Positions 18,064 to 28,555 are shown, counted from the stretch's first letter. The stretch: 43,418 nucleotides of DNA from Xanthomonas cannabis pv. cannabis (GCF_000802365.1 NZ_JSZE01000091.1:1-43418), one strand, 5' to 3'. Notes: generated by a model from the letters alone, not told the origin. Numbers and translations are program-made.

Positions 18064-21000
18064 GTGGCGTTGCGCGACGAGCTGGAGGGCATGCGCCAGT
18101 TGCATGCGTTGCAGGTCGGCCTGGCGGCGCAAGCGGACGCGCGCGCCGCGTTGAGCGAGATCACCGCGCTTGCCTGCGCATTCGCGCGCACCGCCTGTGG
18201 CTGCGTGCAGCTGGTCGATGCGCACAGTAGCGAGATGGAGTTGCGCGTCTATCAAGGACACGACGAAAACAGCCCGTTCGTGCAGCATTTCCTCAAGGAC
18301 GGGTTTCAGGCGACCTGCCAGGCCATGCGCCGCGAACGCCGGCAACTGGTGATCGAAGATATCGAAGCGTTCGCGCCGCTCAAGCACACGCCGGACTACG
18401 ACGCAGCGCTGTGCAGCGGCATCCGTGCCGCCCAGTTCACGCCGTTGTTCAGTCGCGACGGCACGCTGCTGGGCTTGCTCGGAACGCAGTTCAGCGTCCC
18501 GTATCGTCCCGCCGATCATGAGCTACGGCTATTGGAACTGCTGGCATGGACGGCGGCCGATTTCATCGAGCGCTACCGGTCCGAGCGCGCGCTGCGCGCC
18601 AGCGAATCGCGATTGCTGGCCTTGTCTGCAGCAAGCTCCGAAGTGCATTACCGGGTGAGCCCGGACTGGAGCGAGATGTGCGCGCTGGGCAGTGCGGACG
18701 CGTTCGCGGGGGTGGTTGATCCGGACCGGCGCTGGATCACCGACTACATCCCCGAGGAGGATCGTGCGCAGGTACGCGATCGCATCGATGCAGGCATCCA
18801 GGGCAGGAGCGCGATCATGCTCGAGCACCGTGTACGCCGCAGCGATGGCAGCGTCGCGTGGATGTCGACCAAGGCCGTGCCGGTGATGGAGGCCGATGGC
18901 CGCATCCGCGAATGGTTCGTGGCGGGTGTCGATGTCACCGCCCGCAAGCAGGCCGATGTGCAGCTGCGCGCCAGCCAGGCGCGGCTGGCCTATGTGCTCG
19001 ATCAGGTCCCCATCGGCGTGGGATTGTTCGATACCGCCGGCATCTTCACTTACAGGAATCCGCGTCTGCACAGCCAGCTCGGTGACCGGATTCCGTCGCG
19101 CGACGACGTGCATGGTGGGCACTGGAAGGGCGTTGACCAGCAGGGCTGCCCGGTGGCAAGCGAAGACTTTCCAGGCGCGCTGGCCTTGCGTGGGGTGGAC
19201 TCCGCCTTGCCGGTGGACTTCGTGCATGTGGGGGGCGACAGCGAACGCTGGTTGCGCGTCACCGCCGTGGCGCTGCGCGACGGCGACAAGGTGACCGGCG
19301 GGCTGACCGTGGTGCAGGACGTGACCGAGCAGCGACAGGTGCAGGCAGCGCTATGGCAGCTTGCCGAACGCAACCGCGACATCCTGGAAAGCATTTCCGA
19401 TGCCTTCTACGGCGTGGATGCGCAATGGCGTTTCACCTACGTCAATCGGCAGGCCGAAGCGGTGTGGGCACGCACGCGTACAGCGTTGCTCGGCAAGGTG
19501 CTGTGGGACCAATTCCCGGAGAATGGTGGACTCGCCAACGCACCGCGCGCATCTGCAGGCAGCGCAGAGCGGCCGCATGATGCGCCTGGATGCCGCATCG
19601 CCGGTGCCCGGTCACTGGGTCGACATCAGCATCTATCCCACCGGCGACGGCGGCCTGTCGGTGTATTTCCGCGACATCACCGATCGCAAGCATGCCGAGC
19701 AGCAACTGCGTACCAGCGAGGAACGCTTCCGCACCGCACTGACCATCGAAACGGTGGGGGCCACGTACTTCGACATGGACGGCCGACTGATCGATGCCAA
19801 CGACGCGTTCCTCAAGATGACCGGCTACAGCCGCGCCGAGGTCGAGGCGGGCGGGCTGACCTGGCGGAACCTGACGCCGGCGGCGGCGAGCGCGTTGTCG
19901 GCGCATGCCTTCCACGAGCTCAAGACCAAGGGCAGTGCCACGCCGTACGAGCGCGAATATCGGCGCAAGGACGGCAGCCTGCGTTGGGCCTTGTTCGCCT
20001 CCAAGCTGCTGCCCGACGGGACCGGATTCGAGTTCGTACTGGATATCACCGACCGCAAGGCCACCGAGGCGGCGCTGCGCGAAGTGCAGGACCGCAACAC
20101 CTTCCTGCTGAAGCTCTCCGATGCGCTGCGGTCGCTGTCCGATCCGGCGGCGATCCAGAGCAAGGCGGTGTGCCTGCTCGGCGAACACATGAACGCCGGG
20201 AGCGCCTATTACGTGGACGTGGACGGCGATGGCGGGCGCCCGCTCGTCGCACGCCACTGGCATCAACCGGGCCGGGCCAGCCAGGCGCATGGCACGGTGC
20301 TGACTACCTGGCCGCTGTCCTGGCTGAGCGAGCCGGGCACCTGGGTGGTGCGCGACACCCGCACCGAGGGCGCGCTGCCCGGCGACCAGCGCGCGGCGGC
20401 CGGTGGTAACGACATCGGTGCGCTGATCGCGGTGCCGTTGATCAAGCAGGGGCAGCTGGTGGCCGCGCTCGTGGTCAATCAGCGCAACGCGCGCGACTGG
20501 ACGGTGGCCGAGGTGCGGCTGGTGGAAGAGACCGCAGCACGCACCTGGGAGGCCCTGGAGCGTGCACGTGCGCAGGGTGCACTGCGGGACAGCGAGGAGC
20601 GTCACCGCGTGATCCTGGAAAGCGCGCTGGACTATGCCATCTTCACCGTCGACCCCGGCGGGCGGATCCAGACCTGGCCACCCGGCGCCGAAGCAGTGTT
20701 CGGCTGGAGCGCCGAGGAAGCGGTAGGGCAAGACATGGCGATGACCTTCGTGGCCGAAGACCGGCTGGCGGAGGTGCCGCAGCACGAGCTCGAGCAGGCG
20801 CGCCGTTGCGGCGTGGCCCCGAATATCCGCTGGCATCAATGCAAGGACGGAAGCCGGGTGTTCATCGAAGGTGCCACGCGCCCGTTGCGCGATGGCAACG
20901 ATAAGCCGCTGGGCTATCTCAAGATCGGCCAGGACGTGACCCGGCGACGGCAGTGGGAAGATCGCCAGCAGGTATTGCTGGCCGAGCTGCAGCACCGCAC

Positions 21001-21652
21001 GCGCAACCTGATGGGCGTGGTGCGCGTGGTCTTCAACCGCACCCAGCGCAGCAGCGAGAGCATTGCGGAACTGGCGCTGGTCTACAACGACCGTCTGGAT
21101 GCGCTGGCACGCGTGCAGAGCCTGTTGTCGCGCTTGAACGACGGCGACCGCATCCTGTTCGACGAGTTGCTGCAGGTCGAACTATCGGCGATGGGCGCAA
21201 TCGATGCGCAGGGGCGCGGTGAGCGGGTCGTGCTGGAGGGGCCGCGCGGGGTGCGGTTGCGTTCCAGTACCGTGCAGACCTTTGCGCTGGCCCTGCATGA
21301 GCTGGCCACCAATGCCAACAAATACGGCGCGCTGGCGCAGCCTGGCGGGCACCTGCTGGTGCGCTGGCGGCTGCATCGCACCGACGACAGCATGCGCCTG
21401 CGCATCGAATGGCGCGAATCCGGCGTGGACATGCCGGCACCGGGGGCCGCCCCGCAGGGGTCCGGCTACGGCCGCGAACTGATCGAGCGCGCGCTGCCGT
21501 ATCAGCTGCAGGCCGAGACCACGTATGTGCTTGGCCCCGATGGCGTGTGTTGCACGATCGCGCTGCCGGTCTCGGAAAGCATGCGGCTGGCAGCCGACGG
21601 CAACACGCCATCTGCCGCCGGCGACGAAGGACGTGCTGCCGGCGATGCGTAG
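18064..21652 (+). pseudogene. GAF/multi-PAS HWE-type sensor histidine kinase, frameshifted
   Basis: Together the two frames encode a sensor of about 1,195 residues. Order: N-terminal GAF domain, PAS repeats each ending near an (I/V)TDRK- or VTARK-like segment, a second GAF, a last PAS, and a C-terminal HWE-type kinase with AELQHRTRN (His codon near 20993), LHELATNANKYGAL and RIEWRESG. The reading frame changes inside the third PAS domain near 19522: upstream the frame gives VLWDQFPE, then homology continues one base later as MVDSPTHRAHLQAAQ. A single extra base, probably an A at 19522-19523, explains this. It is either a recent inactivating mutation or a sequencing error. Without repair the product would lack the kinase domain. 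The start is GTG 18064; ATG 18030 lies in a third frame, so a second small lesion at the 5' end cannot be excluded. Confidence 0.8.
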
Positions 21653-21903
21653 CGCACGCGGGTGCCGCGGCCCGACGCACGCTGCCGTGGTCCCGTCGGG
21701 ATCGCGCCTGCCGCATGCGGTTCTGCGGCGCAGGGCGCTGCGCGTCGGCATGCGGCAACGCAACAGTCCACCGACGCAGGCGGGTTCAGCCAGGCACGCG
21801 ACAACCGTCCCGTGCTGACCTGAAAAACCATCGCGGCGGCACCGAAAACCGTCTGCGCGCCTAACGCACCCAGCGGCGGCATCGCTTTTCTGCTGGAAAT
21901 GCC
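21653..21903. other. Intergenic region before the formaldehyde operon
   Basis: About 250 bases with no recognisable gene. The frmR promoter begins at its right edge, with TCGCTT at 21882-21887 as a possible -35 box. Confidence 0.5.
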
Positions 21904-21921
21904 TATACTGCCCCCCAGTAT
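21904..21921 (+). promoter_or_regulatory. FrmR/RcnR-type operator overlapping the frmR promoter
   Basis: TACTGCCCCCCAGTA (21906-21920) matches the RcnR/CsoR-family operator pattern TACT-N-C6-AGTA, here within the inverted repeat ATACTG-C5-CAGTAT (21905-21921). It overlaps a TATACT -10 box (21904-21909), so a bound tetramer would block RNA polymerase. It lies 18 bases upstream of frmR, indicating autoregulation and control of the whole operon. The match to the family operator comes from memory of RcnR and FrmR sites. Confidence 0.8.
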
Positions 21922-21938
21922 TTTGGCCGGAGGCCGGC

Positions 21939-22214
21939 ATGCCGCATTCGCCGCTGGAAAAGAAGCGCGCCCTGGCGCGGGTGCGCCGCTTGCGCGGGCA
22001 GTGCGACGCGCTTGAGCGGGCGCTGGAGTCGGGCGCAGACTGCGCCCCGGTGTTGCAGCAGATCGCTGCGATCCGCGGGGCCGTCAACGGGCTGATGTCG
22101 CAGGTGCTTGAAGCGCATATCCGCGAGGACTTCGGGCATGCCGCCGCATCCGATGCGCAACGCGCCGAACGGGTGCAGGACCTGCTGGGTCTGGTCCGGT
22201 CCTACCTCAAATAA
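21939..22214 (+). CDS. frmR: Formaldehyde-sensing repressor FrmR (CsoR/RcnR family)
   Basis: This 91-residue all-helical repressor of the DUF156 family forms tetramers on GC-tract operators. It has Pro2 and Cys35, the pair that formaldehyde crosslinks in the E. coli protein, and His60 in VLEAHIRE. The N-terminal MPHSPLEKK and QQIAAIRGAVNGLM stretches are close to E. coli FrmR as remembered. Formaldehyde should therefore release it from the operator at 21904-21921 and switch on frmA, gfa and fghA. The ATG has GGAGG upstream. Because the metal-site residues of RcnR and CsoR differ, a metal-sensing role is less likely. Confidence 0.93.
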   Translation: MPHSPLEKKRALARVRRLRGQCDALERALESGADCAPVLQQIAAIRGAVNGLMSQVLEAHIREDFGHAAASDAQRAERVQDLLGLVRSYLK

Positions 22215-22253
22215 ATCTCCCACCGGGCCGGCGCTTGCCGGTTCCGTCCTTGA

Positions 22254-23387
<1,134 letters not shown>

Positions 23388-23456
23388 CCAGACGGCCAGG
23401 AGCGGCGCGCGGCCGCCTCCGCGCACGTGGTACCCGAGACTCCCGGGAGGGACATG

Positions 23457-24032
23457 ATGACAAACGTGTCGATTCATCCTTCGGTAGATGGTGGTGTTGC
23501 GCGTGGAGGTGCGGAGGGCTTTCAGGGGGGGACCCTCGAATGCCACTGCGCGACCGACAAGGTGACCGTGGAGGTGGCCGCGCAGACCGCGCACAACCAC
23601 GCCTGCGGTTGCAGTAAGTGCTGGAAGCCTGCGGGCGCGAAATTTTCGGTGGTGGCGGTGGCGCCGCGCGACAAGGTCACGGTGACCGCGCATCCCGAAA
23701 AGCTGAAGATCGTCGATGAAAGCGCGACGATCCAGCGCCACGCATGCACCGGATGCGGTGTGCATCTGTATGGCCGCATCGAGAACAAGGACCATGCGTT
23801 CTACGGTCTGGATTTCGTGCACACCGAGTTGTCGAAGCAACAGGGCTGGTCAGCACCGGGCTTTGCGGCCTTCGTGTCGTCGATCATCGAAACCGGCACG
23901 CCGCCGGCGCAGATGGACGGCGTGCGCGCGCGGCTGACCGAGTTGGGGCTGACCCCGTACGACTGCCTGTCGCCGGGATTGATGGACGCGCTGTCGACCC
24001 AGGTTGCGCGCCAGAAAGGCCTGCTGCATTGA
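23457..24032 (+). CDS. gfa: S-(hydroxymethyl)glutathione synthase (Gfa)
   Basis: This 191-residue zinc protein speeds the condensation of formaldehyde with glutathione that feeds FrmA. The cysteine pattern of the Gfa/GFA family is complete: [21 protein letters not shown] and [10 protein letters not shown], which bind two zinc ions. The twin ATG at 23454/23457 follows GGGAGG; the second gives the better spacing and is used here. The frame is open a little upstream to 23427. It is the third gene of the frm operon. Some family members have been proposed to bind rather than catalyse, so a carrier role remains possible. Confidence 0.93.
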   Translation: MTNVSIHPSVDGGVARGGAEGFQGGTLECHCATDKVTVEVAAQTAHNHACGCSKCWKPAGAKFSVVAVAPRDKVTVTAHPEKLKIVDESATIQRHACTGCGVHLYGRIENKDHAFYGLDFVHTELSKQQGWSAPGFAAFVSSIIETGTPPAQMDGVRARLTELGLTPYDCLSPGLMDALSTQVARQKGLLH

Positions 24033-24090
24033 TTGTCCGACCCTGCGGCCGGCGTACCGGCTGCAGGGTTTCTCTTCGTAAGGAATCTTC

Positions 24091-24921
24091 ATGGAACGTA
24101 TCGAACACCGCGCCTGCTTTGGCGGCTGGCAGGACGTGTATCGCCATCAGTCGCAGACCTTGAACTGCAGCATGCAGGTGGGCGTCTATCTGCCGCCGCA
24201 GGCTGCCGATGGCCCCTTGCCGGTGCTGTACTGGCTAAGCGGCCTGACCTGCACCGAACAGAATTTCATCAGCAAGGCCGGCGCGCAGCGCTACGCGGCC
24301 GAGCACGGCGTGATCCTGGTTGCGCCCGACACCAGCCCGCGCGGCGACGATGTGGCCGACGCGGACGGCTACGACATCGGCAAGGGCGCCGGTTTCTACG
24401 TCGATGCCACCGAGCAGCCCTGGGCCGCGCACTACCGCATGTACGACTATGTGGTGAACGAATTGCCGGCGTTGATCGAAGCCAACGTCGCCACCACCGG
24501 CGCGCGCGCGATCAGCGGCCACTCGATGGGCGGGCACGGCGCGCTGACCATTGCGTTGAAGAACCCGGGCCGCTATCGCAGCGTATCGGCGTTTTCGCCG
24601 ATCGTCGCACCGAGCCTGGTGCCGTGGGGCGAGAAGGCGTTTGCGCAGTACCTGGGCGACGATCGCGCGACGTGGAAGGCCTACGACGCCACTGCGCTGA
24701 TCGCGCAGGCGCAGGAACGGTTGCCGCTGTTGATCGACCAGGGCGATGCGGACGAATTTCTTCAGAACCAACTGAAGACCGCGCTGTTCGAAGATGCCGC
24801 CAACGCGGCCGGCTATCCGGTTACCGTGCGGATGCAGCCAGGCTATGACCATAGCTATTACTTCATCGCCAGCTTTATCGGCGAGCACATCGCGCATCAT
24901 GCGGCGGCGCTGCGCGGGTGA
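24091..24921 (+). CDS. fghA: S-formylglutathione hydrolase
   Basis: This 276-residue esterase-D-type alpha/beta hydrolase splits S-formylglutathione into formate and glutathione, completing formaldehyde detoxification. The catalytic triad can be placed: Ser145 in SGHSMGG, Asp221 in QGDADEFL, His254 in GYDHSYYF. The oxyanion region LSGLTCTEQNF is intact. The gene begins after TAAGGAATCTTC and ends the frm operon, 58 bases after gfa. Its final 60 bases have been duplicated downstream at about 25246-25330 as part of the repeat zone. Confidence 0.96.
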   Translation: MERIEHRACFGGWQDVYRHQSQTLNCSMQVGVYLPPQAADGPLPVLYWLSGLTCTEQNFISKAGAQRYAAEHGVILVAPDTSPRGDDVADADGYDIGKGAGFYVDATEQPWAAHYRMYDYVVNELPALIEANVATTGARAISGHSMGGHGALTIALKNPGRYRSVSAFSPIVAPSLVPWGEKAFAQYLGDDRATWKAYDATALIAQAQERLPLLIDQGDADEFLQNQLKTALFEDAANAAGYPVTVRMQPGYDHSYYFIASFIGEHIAHHAAALRG

Positions 24922-25186
24922 TGGGGTGCGGTTGAGGGTGTGATGGGATGGGATGGGATGGCGCGGCACGGCACGGCAAAGTGGCAGACATCCCGCAGTC
25001 CCCAGGTTGCACCGATAGTGGCAGCGCACACGAGCGCAGACCGCAAGTGATCCCTTCTCCCTTCGGGAGAAGCTGCCCCAAAGGGGCGGATGAGGGTACG
25101 GGCGAAGCCGCATGCGCTCGAACGCCGCGAGGGCTTCGCCACGTACCTCACCCCAACCCCTCTCCCGGCGGGAGAGGGGCTTGCCA
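24863..25186 (+). repeat. Repeat zone, copy 1 (end of fghA plus stem-loop element)
   Basis: This segment covers the last bases of fghA, a GGGAT/GGCAC pentamer tract and a stem-loop element (about 25041-25186). It recurs at about 25250-25617, offset by 416 bases at its left and 432-433 bases at its right because the pentamer tract is longer in copy 2. The stem-loop element holds the perfect hairpins CTTCTCCC-TTC-GGGAGAAG and CCTCTCCC-GGC-GGGAGAGG, and a larger imperfect inverted repeat (GATGAGGGTACGGGCGAAGCC against GGCTTCGCCACGTACCTC). This resembles REP-like intergenic elements common in xanthomonads. It could also end transcription of the frm operon. Confidence 0.85.
24942..24961. repeat. 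GATGG pentamer tract, copy 1
   Basis: Four tandem GATGG units, followed by GCACG units, directly after fghA. The corresponding tract in copy 2 (25362-25408) is longer. Confidence 0.85.
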
Positions 25187-25249
25187 CCGCGCTGAAGTTC
25201 CGCGTCGAGCGGATGGTGGATGCAGCCAGGCCATGACCGTGGCGGTTAT

Positions 25250-25617
25250 TTCATCGCCAGCTTTAGGTGCGAGCACATCGATCGCCAGTTGTATCGGCGA
25301 GCACATCGCGCATCATGCGGCGGCGCTGCGCCAGTGGTGGGGTGCGGTTGAGGTTGTGATTGGACGGGACGGGACGGGACGGAACGGGATGGGATGGGAT
25401 GGGATGGGCAAAGTGGCAGACATCTCGAAGTCCCCGTGTCGCACCGATTGGCGGCAACGCACACGAGCGCAGACCGCAAGTGATCCCTTCTCCCTCCGGG
25501 AGAAGGTGCCCCGAAGGGGCGGATGAGGGTACGGGCGAAGCCGCATGCGGTTGAACGTAGAGGGCTTCGCCACGTACCCTCACCCCAACCCCTCTCCCGG
25601 CGGGAGAGGGGCTTGCT
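25250..25617 (+). repeat. Repeat zone, copy 2 (partial fghA end plus stem-loop element)
   Basis: A second, diverged copy of 24863-25186. It starts with a decayed copy of the fghA 3' end in which a piece of about 38 bp (ATCGCCAG...GCGAGCACATCG) is itself repeated twice. A longer pentamer tract and a second stem-loop element (about 25474-25617) follow, with the same two 8-bp hairpins. Open frames through this zone are artefacts of the repeats. Confidence 0.85.
25362..25408. repeat. GGGAC/GGGAT pentamer tract, copy 2
   Basis: About nine tandem pentamers, first of the GGGAC type and then of the GGGAT type, with one GGAAC interruption. It accounts for the length difference between the two repeat-zone copies. 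Confidence 0.85.
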
Positions 25618-25661
25618 ACTTCACTGAACGTCAGTGTCGCGTTGGTGCGGGTATCGTCGTC

Positions 25662-25775
25662 ACCCAACACCCAACATCCAACACCCAACATCCAACATCC
25701 AACATCCAACATCCAACATCCACACCAACACCAACACCAACACCAACACCAACACCAACACCAACACCAACACCA
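25662..25775. repeat. Compound minisatellite: heptamers then hexamers
   Basis: Eight heptamers of the form A(C/T)CCAAC run from 25662 to 25717, then ATCC, then nine perfect ACACCA hexamers from 25722 to 25775. The tract lies 30 bases beyond the stop codon of the leftward MocR-type gene. Such perfect arrays change copy number easily and should differ between strains. Confidence 0.92.
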
Positions 25776-25804
25776 ACACAAACCAAGCTGATGCCTGCAA
25801 CGCG

Positions 25805-27214
25805 CTAGCGCGCCACCCGGGCTGCCAGCTTCCCCAATCGCCGCATTGCGCGTTCCAGCGTCTCGCTCCATGGCTGGCCGCAGGTCAGGCGGATGTGATC
25901 CGCGTAGTCGCCGCGGCTGGAGTACAGATGGCCGGGCGAGGTGCCGATGCCTTCGGCCAGTGCGGCCTCGAACAATGCTTGGCCACTTCCACCCTCGGGC
26001 AATTGCAGCCACAGCGATAAACCGCCAGCCGGGTCGCCGATGCGTGTGCCATCGGGCCAATGCCGCACGATCGCATCGCGCAGGCGTTGGCCGTTGTCGG
26101 CCAGGGTGCGGCGCAGCTTGCGCAGATGCCGTTCCAGGTCGTGCTGCGCCAGATAATCGGCCAAGGCCAGTTGCGGCAGGCTGGCGCTGCCGACGGTGGA
26201 GAAATACTTGGCGCGCACCAAGGCCTCGGTCCAGTCGCCACCGAGCAACCAGCCCACGCGCAAGCCGGGCGCCAGCACCTTGGAAAACGACCCGCAGGTG
26301 ATCACGTTGGCATGGGTGTCGAAGTGGCGTAGCGGGCGCGGTCGCTGGCCCGACCAATCCAGCTCGCCGTAGATATCGTCCTCGATCACCACGGTGCCAT
26401 GGCGGGCGCAGCTGTCGAGCAGTGCGCGCTTCGCGCTGTCGGACGTCAGGCTGCCATTGGGATTGTTGAAGTTGGGCACCAGCACCGCCGCGCGCACCGG
26501 CGTGCGTTGCAGCAGTGCGTCCAGGCGCGCGACATCGATGCCCTGGCCTGCGCGGTTGGGCACTTCCAGTACCTTGAGCCGCAAGGCGGCCACCGCCTGC
26601 AGGATGCCGTGATAAGTGGGCGTCTCCACCAGCACCACGTCGCCCGGTGCGGTGAGCGTGCGCAAGGCCAGGCTGATGGCTTCCATCGCACCGGCAGTGA
26701 TCACGACTTCTTCCGCAGCCAGGGCGGTTGCGCAGTGTGCATAACGCTGTGCGATCTGCCGGCGCAGTGCGGCATGGCCTTGTGGCGGTGCGTAGTCCAG
26801 TGCGGCGGTACGTTGGCGACGCAACTGACGCGAGAATGCTGCCGCCAACTGTGCAGCCGGCAACAGCGCCGGCGCGGGAGTGGCGGTATGCAATGGCACC
26901 AGGTCGGTACGCGCCAGGGTGTCGAGTACGCGCTGCAAGGCCGGGTTGTCCACCATGCCGGGTTTACGCCGACGCGTTGCGGGTGGTGATACAGGCGATG
27001 CAGAGGCGGTGGTGCGCACGAAGTAACCGGAGCGCGGCCGCGCCTGCACGCGTCCTTCGCGTTCCAGCTGCAGGCAGGCCTGCACTGCCGTTGCCGTGCT
27101 GATGCCGTGGTTGGCGGCCAATTGCCGGATCGAGGGCAGACGCTCGCCGGCACGCAGGGTGCCGCCTTCGATCTGCTGTCGCAGCTGCATGGCGAGCGAT
27201 TCATACAGAAGCAT
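25805..27214 (-). CDS. MocR/PdxR-type regulator (GntR domain fused to aminotransferase-like domain)
   Basis: This 469-residue protein joins an N-terminal GntR winged helix (QLRQQIEGGTLRAGERLPSIRQLA, then HGISTATAVQACLQLEREG) to a C-terminal fold-type I aminotransferase-like domain (about 95-465). The PLP-binding lysine is in CGSFSKVLAPGLRVGW and the partner residues in VPNFNNPNGS and VIEDDIYGEL. MocR proteins use PLP and amino compounds to control transport and metabolism genes, often the gene next to them, here an EamA transporter. ATG 27214 has AAAGGT upstream; ATG 27244 has no ribosome binding site and overlaps the putative operator. It ends next to the minisatellite. Confidence 0.9.
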   Translation of the reverse strand: MLLYESLAMQLRQQIEGGTLRAGERLPSIRQLAANHGISTATAVQACLQLEREGRVQARPRSGYFVRTTASASPVSPPATRRRKPGMVDNPALQRVLDTLARTDLVPLHTATPAPALLPAAQLAAAFSRQLRRQRTAALDYAPPQGHAALRRQIAQRYAHCATALAAEEVVITAGAMEAISLALRTLTAPGDVVLVETPTYHGILQAVAALRLKVLEVPNRAGQGIDVARLDALLQRTPVRAAVLVPNFNNPNGSLTSDSAKRALLDSCARHGTVVIEDDIYGELDWSGQRPRPLRHFDTHANVITCGSFSKVLAPGLRVGWLLGGDWTEALVRAKYFSTVGSASLPQLALADYLAQHDLERHLRKLRRTLADNGQRLRDAIVRHWPDGTRIGDPAGGLSLWLQLPEGGSGQALFEAALAEGIGTSPGHLYSSRGDYADHIRLTCGQPWSETLERAMRRLGKLAARVAR

Positions 27215-27595
27215 GAGCCGGTACCTTTCATCTGTATTGGTCAATTTGCAGCGTATCTGAATCTGTCATGGTCGTGTCGTGCATTGCAGACTGGCTGTGC
27301 CCGGTGAATGCGCCAGGCGTGTGTCCTCTCTTGCGAGGTTGGTCGTGCTGCTTCCAGTGTCTATCGTCGATGCGTTCACTGCGGCGCTTCAAGGGCAATC
27401 CTGCGGTAGCGAAGATCCGGTGACCGGGTCGATCCATGCCGCGCTGGCGCCGCCATGGCCGGGCAGGCCGGGCAGGACGCAGTTGACCGCACTGCAGGCA
27501 TCTGCGCGCGTCGGCGAACGTGCATGCCGGGTGGAGCCGCGGCATGTGTCTGTGCGCGGCAGCGCTGTGCAGTATCTGCAGGGAACGATTGCGCT
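27215..27595. other. Divergent promoter region between MocR gene and EamA transporter
   Basis: This 381-base region carries the direct repeat described at 27230-27268 near the MocR start. The remaining part toward the transporter has no recognisable gene; the small frames in it are not protein-like. Confidence 0.5.
27230..27268. promoter_or_regulatory. Direct repeat, candidate MocR operator
   Basis: ATCTGTATTGGTCA (27230-27243) and ATCTGAATCTGTCA (27255-27268) match at 11 of 14 positions, in the same orientation and 25 bases apart. MocR proteins such as GabR bind direct repeats near their own start, so this is a good operator candidate for the adjacent regulator, directly upstream of its start at 27214. 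Confidence 0.5.
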
Positions 27596-28516
27596 ATGAG
27601 CATCGCCTTGTCTGTTCAAGCGGCATCGGCCGGCATTGCGCGACGTGCGATCTGGCAATTGCTGGTGGCCGAGGTGTTGATCGGATCAGTGGGCGTGTTC
27701 GTGCACGAAAGCGGGCAGGATCCGGTGACGGCGGTGTTCTACCGCTGCCTGTTCGGCGCGCTGTTTCTCAGCATCTGCGGCCTGATCGGCGGACAGTTGC
27801 GTGGGGTGTGGCGCGACCGCACGCTGCTGCGCGATGCCGTCATCAGTGGCGTGCTGCTGGTGCTGAACTGGGTGGCCTTGTTCGCCGGCATGGCGCGCTC
27901 GTCGATCGGCGTGGCGACGATGGTCTACCACCTGTTTCCGTTCGTGATGTTGCTGCTGGCGGCGCTGCTGCAGGGCGAGCGCACCCGCCGCGCCGACCTG
28001 GGCTGGACGCTGCTGGCGTTTGTGGGCGTTGCGTGTTCGGCCGATCCGGCGCGGCTGTGGCAGGCTGCCGACCGCGGCTATCTGCTCGGGATTGCGCTGA
28101 CCTTGCTGGCCGCGCTGCTGTGCGGCGCCTCACTGCTGATGTCACGCCGCATCAGCCGTGAGCGGCCGTTGGCGGTGGTGACGGTGCAGTGCTGGGTCGG
28201 CACGTTCCTGCTGGCGGGGTTTTCCAGCAGCAGCGCGTTGCATCTCGGCCTGCACTGGGTCTGGCTGGTGGGGCTGGGCGTGATCCACAGCGGCATCGTG
28301 TACGTGCTGTTCTATTCGTCGTACCGGCATCTGCAGGTGGCCACGATCGCGGTGCTGGCGTTCGTGTATCCATTGGTCACGCTGCTGCTGGACTATCTGC
28401 TGTACGGCCACGCGCTGGTACCGGTGCAGTGGCTGGGCCTGGCACTGATCGTGCTGGGCACGCTGGCGGTCAACCTGAAATGGCGCTGGCCACGCCGTGC
28501 ATCGACACAGGCGTGA
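27596..28516 (+). CDS. EamA/DMT-family transporter
   Basis: This 306-residue inner-membrane protein has ten hydrophobic segments arranged as two EamA repeats of five, for example LLVAEVLIGSVGVFVHESG and VISGVLLVLNWVALFAG in the first half and VWLVGLGVIHSGIVYVLFY and ALVPVQWLGLALIVLGTLAVNL in the second. The family exports or imports amino acids, sugars and other small metabolites, so the substrate is unknown. The divergent MocR regulator suggests an amino compound or vitamin B6-related substrate, by inference. ATG 27596 follows AGGGA; the frame is open upstream but the added part is not hydrophobic or conserved. Confidence 0.88.
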   Translation: MSIALSVQAASAGIARRAIWQLLVAEVLIGSVGVFVHESGQDPVTAVFYRCLFGALFLSICGLIGGQLRGVWRDRTLLRDAVISGVLLVLNWVALFAGMARSSIGVATMVYHLFPFVMLLLAALLQGERTRRADLGWTLLAFVGVACSADPARLWQAADRGYLLGIALTLLAALLCGASLLMSRRISRERPLAVVTVQCWVGTFLLAGFSSSSALHLGLHWVWLVGLGVIHSGIVYVLFYSSYRHLQVATIAVLAFVYPLVTLLLDYLLYGHALVPVQWLGLALIVLGTLAVNLKWRWPRRASTQA

Positions 28517-28518
28517 GC

Positions 28519-28551
28519 GTGCGCCGCCACGCATCCCGCATGGCGGCGCAC
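28519..28551. terminator. Hairpin between convergent genes, possible bidirectional terminator
   Basis: GTGCGCCGCCA (28519-28529) and TGGCGGCGCAC (28541-28551) form a perfect 11-bp stem with an 11-base loop. It fills the 39-base gap between the EamA transporter and the leftward gene ending at 28556, so it may serve both. No T-run is present. Confidence 0.6.
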
Positions 28552-28555
28552 ACCG

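Noticed and set aside
24948..25526. Open frame through the fghA repeat zone
   Set aside because: It runs through duplicated stem-loop repeats and pentamer tracts and has no protein-like pattern.
24863..25617. CRISPR array interpretation of the repeats
   Set aside because: There are only two long units with internal hairpins, no regular short repeats with unique spacers, and no cas genes.
25263..26357. Leftward frame coding for a Cys-Trp repeat peptide
   Set aside because: The repeated residues come only from translating the ACACCA/ATCCAAC minisatellite; no start signal is present.
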